From positions 6,164,062-6,228,061 of the forward strand of contig NC_056051.1 of the NCBI RefSeq assembly GCF_004379255.2: 64,000 bases of DNA, given 5' to 3'. A model generated the notes under the pieces. It was not told the DNA's origin. It made no database searches and saw only the letters and a list, made by a program, of their open reading frames with translations. The position numbers and the translations under genes were made by a program. This document shows positions 56,901 to 64,000 of the stretch, piece by piece. Position 1 is the first letter of the stretch; every line of letters begins with the position of its first letter. The stretch is from Salvia splendens (Eukaryota > Streptophyta > Magnoliopsida > Lamiales > Lamiaceae).

Positions 56901-57235
56901 GTACGAAAACGAAAGGATGACCCTCGATCAATTATTAAATCTCATTAGTGTAATTACTATAAGCATGTCAATGCTAGACAATATATCTAAAATAGATTGA
57001 ATACAGTGCAACTATAATCACAGACTAACAGTACTCGATCCCATCTCATATAAATAGATCGGAAACAATGAAATGTTGAAGTGAAATTAAATCTCATCTG
57101 CAGTGAAGTTGCTGAGCAATCTGCCATTTCTAGCGTAACGTGTCCTCTAAAAATATCTCTATTTTAAAAAATCAACCCTACAGTCCACTGACATTATTTT
57201 CACTATATTTTCTCATCTACTCTCTTGCTACTTCT

Positions 57236-57320
57236 TTCTCTTAAAGCTATTTGGGGAGATATGATTAAAACAATTACTATCAAAATGTTAAGAAAGAAAA
57301 GCAATTATTTTCCTACCCAT
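57236..57320 (-). pseudogene. Peptide gene E, exon 1 only, frameshifted
   Basis: From ATG at 57320 it reads MGRKIIAFLS and then a stop caused by a small insertion. Past this, the frame of LIVIVLIISPQIALRE is recognisable as the family signal peptide. No exon 2 follows on the downstream side. A TGACGTAGTC element lies at 57401-57410, 81 nt upstream, so the promoter footprint outlived the coding sequence. Confidence 0.7.
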
Positions 57321-57526
57321 ATTTGAGGTTGAAATTTAGTAAATGGGTATTTGCAAATCAATTATTTACAAGTAAATTTAAATGACTGATGTAAGTGTGC
57401 TGACGTAGTCGGAAAATTCTCCTCGTGCACGTGGCTAGTAAGAAAGCACAAGTGGCCTCAATTATTATAAACCAATCATGTCCTAATTATATAGACAATA
57501 ATATCTTCAAATACTGTACTCCATTT

Positions 57527-58245
57527 TAGGGATGTCAATCAGCCCAACGGGTTTCGGACAATCCTATCGGGTTTCAGGTCAATCGAGTTCGGATTAATCG
57601 GGTTGTGATTTTTTTCGGATTATAAAAGTTCAATCCAATCCTAAAAGCTCGGGTTTCGGGCTAGCCCAAAGGGTTAATCGGGTTGCTATCGATAAAATTA
57701 TCATGCGATCAATCCATTAAATAATGAAGAGAAGTAGTTATATTTATAAAAATGTAGTCAAACATTTAACTATGATAAATTTGATAATTTGAGATATATG
57801 CTTAGACTCAAACATAAACATGAACAAATATTAATATTTGAGATTTGTGCAAAATGAAGTATAAACATATTTTGAGAAAATTTAAAGAATGTTTTAGAAA
57901 TTTATATGCATTTTTTAGTGAATTTGAAGTTTCTAATTTATTTATCTATTATTATATTAATAAAAATTAATATATAATTAATATATTAAATATAAAATTG
58001 AAAGTTATATATGTTGTTATCTATATTATAAAAATAATAAATGAAGTGACGAATTATGAGTCAAATAAATAGAACAATAAAAATTTTCTCTGGTTTTCGG
58101 GTCTAGTCCTAATAGGTTGCGGCTTAATCGTGTGCGGGCTAATCGGGTTGTACTTTTATCGGACTATAAATTTTCAACTCTAACCAAATAAATTGGGTTG
58201 GCTATTCGAGCAGCCCACAGGCTGCGGGCTGCACTGACATCCCTA
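57527..58245. mobile_element. hAT-type MITE
   Basis: Inverted ends TAGGGATGTCA and TGACATCCCTA are flanked by an 8-bp duplication with one mismatch (CTCCATTT 57519-57526, CTTCATTT 58246-58253). Subterminal GGGCTGC/GCAGCCC and CGGGTT words recur, typical of hAT-binding subterminal repeats. No transposase; 719 bp. Confidence 0.87.
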
Positions 58246-58870
58246 CTTCATTTGATTAAACTCTACTGCATTCTACTACAGTTCATTTCTACTCCATATA
58301 AACTAACAGGGATTTAATTATGAACTTTATTTTATGTTCTGTAAATTGCAATCTTGTAATTCAGTGCAACGACGACCGTAGTACTCTTATACCTATAAAT
58401 AAATTATAAACCAGAAAAGATTAACTGTTTGGCATCGGAAAATTTCAGAAAGCAATTTTACGGCATCTGAAGTAGACGATAGTCATGAAATCAGGAATGT
58501 AAAAATTTCCGAGTGTTCCGAGAAGTTTATGAGTATTTCCAAAGTGTGTGCGAGGCACATGTTGGTTGTGTTGAAGCGATTAGTGTCTGACGCATCGATG
58601 TGACCTAGGGTGTTCGATGTTGGCTATTTTGAGTGCCTTTCGGAGTCTTTCTTTGAGATCTTCGGTAAAAAGAGTCTTCGTGTGTTGTTTATATTAGCCA
58701 CTTTTACACTTTTTGTAGATGTTTCCTTTGGTTTTACTTCATATTTCTTGTGATTATCTTTTATCTGCATATACTAACTTGGGTGTTTAGTATTTAGGTC
58801 TCATATTACTTTTATTATTTTTGGCAAGTGGCCGTCATATTCCACTAACTCATTTACTCACATTTTATTA

Positions 58871-59375
58871 CTACCTACGTCCTTAAAAAATACTCTCCCT
58901 CCGTCCATGAAAAATAGACAAGATTTTGAATGACATGAGTTTTAATGTATAATTGGCAAAGTAAGAGACATATATGTAAAGTAAGAGAGGGGGAGGGAAA
59001 AGGTAGTGAAATGAGTGTTAGTGGATTGTGGGGTCCACATTTAGAATGATGTGTAGGGTTATTATTGGTTGAAAACTTTCCTTTTTGAACTTAGTCTATA
59101 TTTTGTAGACGGACCAAAATGGCAAAACTTGCCTATTTTTCGTGGACGGAGGGAATAAAAACTTTTGAAGTGACACAGTTTTAATGCACAATTGGTAATA
59201 AGAGAGAATAATTGGTAAAGTGTGAGAGAGAGATGAGATAAGTAAGAGAGGAAGAAAAAAAAAGTAGTAGAAGTGGAGTTAGTGGAGTGGTGTCCACTTC
59301 CTAAATTAAAAAGTTTCTATTTTTAAAGGGCCAACCAAAATGTAAATACTTTCTATTTTTAAGGGACGGAGGTGG
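58871..59375. mobile_element. Nested Stowaway MITE pair, distal copy
   Basis: The outer MITE (ends CTACCTACGTCCTTAAAA and TTTTAAGGGACGGAGG) contains the inner MITE at 58893-59155 (ends CTCCCTCCGTCCATGAAAAATA and its mirror). They correspond to 12781-15500 and 12803-13069. Confidence 0.8.
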
Positions 59376-59968
59376 TATAAAATCAATGTATATAAGTAGG
59401 ACTCACATTCTATTAACTTTTTCTAGGAATTTTATTTACAATCAAACAAATTCTTAAAACTCACGTCAGTAATATACGATCATGTCTGAGTGCAGTACTT
59501 AGTCTAACTATTAGTTCTCGTAATTCGATATTTGCACTTGTCTTTAACTATACTAGGATTACATGTACATTTGCAAGTTTATATTTAGTGCTATAAAAAA
59601 GTAATCTAATTTAGGAACCAGATGGTGTGAGCTCGGGCCTAATATAAGTATATTTAGGATTAATTCTCGTTAATGAAGGTTTCAACTGATGAGTTTGTGG
59701 ACTTGTAAACGATAAGAATTAGATCTAAACATACTCATGTAACTGAAAACTTACACTAGACATTAAATTTTAAGCCCAAAATGCATGTAAAGTGTAACAT
59801 TGACTAGCTAGGTGTCTGATAGTCGACGCAACGTAATGAAAGCGGTCAAAAGTTTCGTTAAAATAACATACATATATTGAGATAATCATACACACAGTAG
59901 TACAGTTTATTTGAAATTATTTAACTTATATTGTGATGGAAGCATTTGGTTGTTGGGGCTTGGAGTAG

Positions 59969-60372
59969 TCAAGGTTTGGCTGCAGGAGGCCTGCCTCCGC
60001 CGTTGCGCCTGCAAAGTTTGAGGTAGCCACACTTGCGGTGGGGTTTGGAATGTGGAGTTAATGTTTTATAGGGGATGGATGATGTCTTCTTCTTCGCCTC
60101 GGCTGTCACAAATTAAACTATATTAGCTCCATCAACCATGTTCAAACACTGAAAAGTATTCACTTGTCCAACAAATTTTGTAGACGGACCATATGTGGCC
60201 ATATATCTATATAATCATAAAAATTACATGAATTAATAATAACAAGAAATTAATAGAGCATACTTTTGGTGTTGGTATTCCCCACAAGCTTCCTGGCAAA
60301 AGCTACTTGGGGTTGGGGGGACATTATGAGAACAATTACAACCAAAAGAAAAACAAGTATTTTCCTACCCAT
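59969..60372 (-). CDS. Small secreted peptide precursor C (80 aa, two exons)
   Basis: Exon 1 is 60372-60264 (109 nt), the intron 60263-60103 (GT-AG, phase 1, 161 bp), and exon 2 60102-59969. The product starts MGRKILVFLL, with a signal peptide ending near VAFA-26, then RKLVGN. A Lys/Thr/Pro-rich linker (EAKKKTSSIPYKTLTPHSKP) precedes the core RKCGYLKLC (Cys61 and Cys67) and a basic Gly/Pro tail RRNGGGRPPAAKP. All codons are intact, the intron is free of insertions and the promoter footprint is complete, so this is the best candidate for an active member. It is the duplicate of gene B. Basic residues before the core would suit proteolytic release of a C-terminal peptide, which is inference. 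Confidence 0.75.
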
Positions 60373-60419
60373 GCTTTGAAGTTAAAATTTTGTTGAGTGT
60401 TTTTGGATGTGATGTTGTG

Positions 60420-60545
60420 TTGCATTTGGTGATAAATTTATAGTAGTAGTAGTAGTAGATAAATTTGAGCAATTGAGTGGTAGATATATTTTACGGGACA
60501 AGTTGACGTAGTCAAAAAGTTTTTCCACATGCACATGGGAATGGG
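60420..60545 (-). promoter_or_regulatory. Promoter of peptide gene C
   Basis: On the gene strand a TATA-like CTATAAATTTATC is at about 60442-60430. TTTTTGACTACGTCAAC (60519-60503) carries a W-box TTGACT overlapping a TACGTCA TGA/bZIP site, 132 nt upstream of the ATG, with CCATGTGCATGTGG next to it. The segment is nearly identical to the displaced promoter of B. Confidence 0.6.
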
Positions 60546-60632
60546 ATAAGGAAACCTCAATTATTTTGAATCTCAAATAGTGTTTCTTCACTATTAGCTA
60601 GAATTTGCTCCATTAAAATAAATGAGTATTCA

Positions 60633-60743
60633 AACTCAAGGGTCGAGTGACATGGACGCGTCCATCCCTAATCAAATGGTCAGAGGATCGATCTCTCCTT
60701 CTGGGTATGGAGCAGCTTTAAATCCTTAGGCCAGCTGTCTAAT
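60633..60743 (+). mobile_element. Truncated SINE, distal copy
   Basis: It is preceded by TAAATGAGTATTCA (60619-60632) and matches the first about 110 bp of the SINE at 52065, then switches to gene D upstream sequence. The SINE was therefore present before the duplication, and the breakpoint fell inside it. Confidence 0.82.
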
Positions 60744-61080
60744 CAGTTTATAGATAGATTTTAGTAAAATGAGTGGTAGAGAAATTTCCGGGTAATGTGG
60801 TGACTAAAAGTTTTTCCACATGGACATGGACATGGACATGGGTAAGAAAACGAAAGGATGACCCTCGATCAATTATAAAATCTCATATAGTATTATTACT
60901 ATAAGCATGTCAATACTAGACAATATATCTAAAATAGATTGAATACAGTGCAACTATAATCACAGACTAACAGTATTCGGTCCCATCTCATATAAATAGA
61001 TCGGAAACAATGAAATGTTGAAGTGAAAATTAAATCTCATCTGCAGTGATGTTGCTGAGCAATCTGCCATTTCTAGCGTT

Positions 61081-62882
61081 TGGAAGATACAATCAAGATC
61101 GAATAGAGTTGAATTATAGTTTCAACAAAAAGAATATCTTTAATTACCTTTGTGCCATCCCCACCCGAAGTCCGCCGAACTAAGCGGGAAGATGGGAATG
61201 AGATAGAGAGGAACGGAGGGGAAGCATTCTTGGAAGGGGCGGCGAGCAGCAGCTAGTGGTGTCGCCGCTGAGGAGGGAGGAGCTCCGATCGAACCAGGGT
61301 TCCATGAGTTAGGAATTTAGAAATTGATTTGGGAAAAATGGAAATGAGGGAGTGATGAGGCTAGAAGCATGTGGGCCAAATTTTTAATTCATTTAGGCCT
61401 GAAATTAAATCTGTTGGGCCTGGTCCAGATTTTTGCCTTTTGGGTCTTGTTCTTTTTCTTCCTTCTTTGGCGGGCCTGGAGAAAATTCTGGGGGAAAGGG
61501 ATAGAAAATCTTTTGGGCGACGGACCTGCTTTTATTCCCTCGGGACGCCGAATTAAATGTCATTGGGCCGTAATTTTTTCGATTGGGCCATGATAAAAAA
61601 AAAGAAGGGAGAAATTAGTCATGTTATACCATGTCAATAAATGACTAAATGGAAATTAAATAAATTTTAAGCAAAGTGAGTATTTAAATAATCAAGTATT
61701 TAAACCCAAGAGAATTTAAATTCGAAAATGGACTTATGAACATTTAAGTCATAGCATGAGCCGCTAATGAAAACATCAAGTTTAATTTATAGACTCCCCT
61801 AATGTTTTGTCAAATTGAATGATGGATAGCCGTTAAATAAAATCCACGACAATAAAGTTAGAATATTTAAAACTTCACTAATGCTCGAAAATTTCGGCAA
61901 GGCCCCAACTGAATTAAATCACTCGATTTAATATATACTCAAGGATTTTGTGAATTTGAGAAGAAGGAAGAAAAATAAATCACACACTTAGGAATGCATG
62001 CACGCTAAATAAATAATTACTTAAGCCTAATTTAAGTATATTATTTGTTTATAAGGGGCATCGTCTCAAGACAAGTAAAAGCAAGTCGAGGAACGCTCGT
62101 TTGAGAAACTAAGCAAACGAAGTGGGTTTTTCTTTCAAAATGTGATTTTATGTGAAAACGTGAATATTTTGAATGAGTTGTCATGCCATGTTTTGTTTAT
62201 GATTACCTATCTGTTGGCTATGCTAAACATGTTAAATCGAATTCGGGTCCCAGTAGGACCGTAAACCCTACTCGGACTAGTGTACACATATGGGACTGTG
62301 TGCTAGCTTTCGAGTTGGCCGGTCCAGTGACCGTCGTGGAATGTGGCCACATTCCCGGTTCACACAAGATCAGATATGGTATGTTATGAAATGTTTTGTG
62401 ATTGCGCAGTCAAATTTATGAAATGATAAATGATTTAGTGACCGGGGATTTATTTAAAGAAAAAAACCCTACGCTCACTCAAGTATGGCTGACAACTAGA
62501 TGAGATATGTTTTCGGCAATGAGCCCACTGAGTATATCAAATACTCAGCCATGTATGTTTGTTTTTCTTAACGTGCAGGTTGAGCGTGGTCGGAGCGAGG
62601 AGGTGTTGGGGAGAAACTTATAAATAAGTAGTTGGGTAGCTGATTTAATATGTCTTCGTACGTATTACTTCGTCTTGGAACCTTCCGCTGCAATGTTTAA
62701 GCATTACTCTAGCAAGACATCGCATTTGATTAAGTACTCTGATTTCGTTTTGGTTGTACCCCTTTCACTCTACGATATTGCCTTTGAATTAAGTACTTCT
62801 TGATGACGAGCTAAGGGCCCATGAGTTTAATTTAGTCGCGAAAAGCTGCACTCACTATCACTAGGGAGATGTGGTCGTGACA
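61081..62882 (+). mobile_element. Gypsy-type LTR-like sequence, left limit uncertain
   Basis: The duplicated block stops at 61080. The following non-coding 1.8 kb includes a CCACTGAGTATATCAAATACTCAGCC segment and a GTGCAGGTTGAGCGTGG segment of the kind common in long plant gypsy LTRs, and ends GTGGTCGTGACA (62882) immediately before a gypsy pol fragment. No matching second LTR, PBS or target duplication is visible in the window. A GC-rich stretch (61150-61300) on the minus strand looks exon-like but has no recognisable product. Confidence 0.4.
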
Positions 62883-62885
62883 GGT

Positions 62886-64000
62886 AGCCCGAGCTCAAAT
62901 CAAGTTTAGTGAAGAATTTCGCTTTTCCTAGCTCATCAAATAATTCATCAACCGTCGGGATGGGAAAATGATCGGGCACGGTTGCCAAGTTCATGGCCCG
63001 ATAGTCAATACAAAAGCGAAATGTCCCATGCTTCTTCTTGATCAACAACACTGGTGACGTCGTGACGAGAAAGGGCTATGACTCATCTGGATTATACCTT
63101 GATCCAACATTTCCTTGACTTGCCAATCGATCTCATTCTTCTGAAAATAAGGGTAGCGATATGGATGCACGTTGACTGGTTTTGTGTGTGGCAGCAGATG
63201 AATCCGGTGATCGAAGGGTCGAGCGGGAGGCATCCCTTCTGGCAGATCGAACACCTGCTGATTTTCCTCCAGAACTCGACGAAAATCTGCTGGCAGATCC
63301 GCTGGGAATTCTGCCTCGGCGGTCAGCAGCGTCGCAGACTGCTCGGTGGAATCTATTGGCACCAGTTCATAAAACTCGTGGGCTGGAGAGAACGACGCGA
63401 GCAATGCCAACGAGTGTAGCCTGTCTAGGACATGGGAGATTCCCCTACAGAAAAATTCGGTTATTACCCATTTGAAACTCCAAAGTCTTCCCCACGAAGT
63501 CAGCAGAGATTTTTCCCAATGACTCCAACCAAGCCATGCCTAAAATCGCATTCGGGCCGTGGATATCCAATATGTGCAGATCGACCAAATACTGAGCTCC
63601 TTGCATAGACAATTTCGTTTGTCGAGAAACGTGGGATCAAACCAAGGATCCTCCATTACCCATATATACGCGGAACGGCCGAATGGGGGTCAATGATAGC
63701 TGGAGACGTTCAGCTATTCACGGGTGGAGAAAGTCATGTGTACTTCCCGTATCAATTAATATTATCACCTCCGTTGAACCAATTTTGCCCATCACTTGGA
63801 AAGGTTTCGAATGGCTGTTCCCACTCAAGGAGTGTAAATGAGAAATATCCGTAGTAATTACCTAATCATCGAGCTGTTGCACCTCGTCCAGCCCCTCTCT
63901 GTCCTCCTCGTCATTGTCGCCAACGTAACAGAGGAGTTTAACGGCACACACAAGGACTGGAACGTACTTTTTCGGGCAGTGCCAACACAAGCCCTTATGC
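62886..64000 (-). pseudogene. Decayed Ty3/gypsy gag-pol fragment, running off the window
   Basis: On the minus strand from the right edge: a zinc-knuckle-like KGLCWHC..., an acidic linker with a stop, protease with LIDTGSTHDFLHP (about 63760-63720) broken by several stops, then ARPFDHRIHLLPH and VNVHPYRYPYFQKNEID leading into RT ([36 protein letters not shown]). The RT ends near 62886, before its catalytic aspartates. A frameshift lies near 63050. It resembles the chromovirus-like element at 31042 in domain order and motifs but is clearly diverged, so it is an older insertion of a related lineage. Confidence 0.85.

Larger units (their letters stand above)
58540..60742. repeat. Distal copy of the duplicated peptide-gene block
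   Basis: It aligns with 12450-16776 continued by 51586-about 52190, without the MULE, the Athila-like element and the intronic MITE. It therefore preserves the empty target sites (MULE at 59288-59297, MITE at about 60225, Athila-like at CCTAC 60364-60368). It ends inside the SINE, where it is fused to a second copy of the gene D upstream region (60743-61080, matching about 56806-57133). Confidence 0.87.

Noticed and set aside
61369..61593. Plus-strand 74-codon frame in the LTR-like region
   Set aside because: Single short frame in repetitive DNA with no homology I recognise; overlapping frames are equally open.
62886..64000. Possible functional reverse transcriptase gene at the right edge
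   Set aside because: Stops and frameshifts interrupt the protease and RT, and the RT ends before its catalytic aspartates.

Overview
The window is nuclear DNA of a flowering plant, probably a eudicot; Lamiales-like is only a guess. Evidence: GT-AG introns, an F-box/FBA gene, an LRR receptor-kinase relic, Ty1/copia, Ty3/gypsy (Athila-like and chromovirus-like), MULE, hAT, Stowaway and SINE elements, and AT-rich spacers. There are no bacterial-type operons, CRISPR arrays or rRNA genes. Most of the 64 kb is nested transposon sequence.

Layout. 1-1224: 3' part of an F-box gene. 3058-3701: a second, frameshifted F-box gene cut by a retroelement LTR fragment (3702-about 4530). 4666-8251: an LRR receptor-kinase pseudogene carrying a hAT element (6622-7666, 8-bp target duplication) and lacking its kinase. 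10097-10618: first member of a minus-strand cluster of small secreted-peptide genes. 11630-12450: copia integrase relic. 12450-16776: peptide gene B, with a MULE-like element (13211-15408) downstream of its coding part. 16777-51585: an Athila-like element that jumped into codon 2 of gene B. It was tandemly amplified together with its flank (units 14729-29370, 29371-43085, 43086-46404) and received a copia element (16801-23736), a chromovirus-like element (31042-36951, partial copy 44756-46404) and a solo LTR (48895-50072). 51586-61080: the displaced start codon and promoter of gene B, a SINE, peptide gene D (its intron holds a 2.9-kb non-autonomous LTR element), peptide pseudogene E, a hAT MITE and peptide gene C. 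61081-62882: gypsy-type LTR-like sequence. 62886-64000: a decayed gypsy pol fragment.

The most interesting biology is the peptide cluster (A, B, D, E, C plus duplicates B2 and B3). Each precursor is 71-100 aa, with a signal peptide in exon 1, one phase-1 intron, and a C-terminal two-cysteine core followed by prolines (typically C-x-Y-x3-C). A footprint reading TTGACTACGTCA on the gene strand (WRKY W-box plus TGA/bZIP half-site) lies 81-132 nt upstream of the start codons and is wholly or partly kept in five paralogues. This architecture resembles plant phytocytokine precursors, but I cannot assign the genes to a named family.

Many insertions have an unoccupied counterpart in the duplicated copies, so the order of events can be read directly: duplication of B and C; insertion of the MULE and Athila elements; first duplication of the Athila/MULE block; chromovirus insertion; second duplication; a deletion with filler; and a copia insertion whose 3' LTR later lost its promoter.
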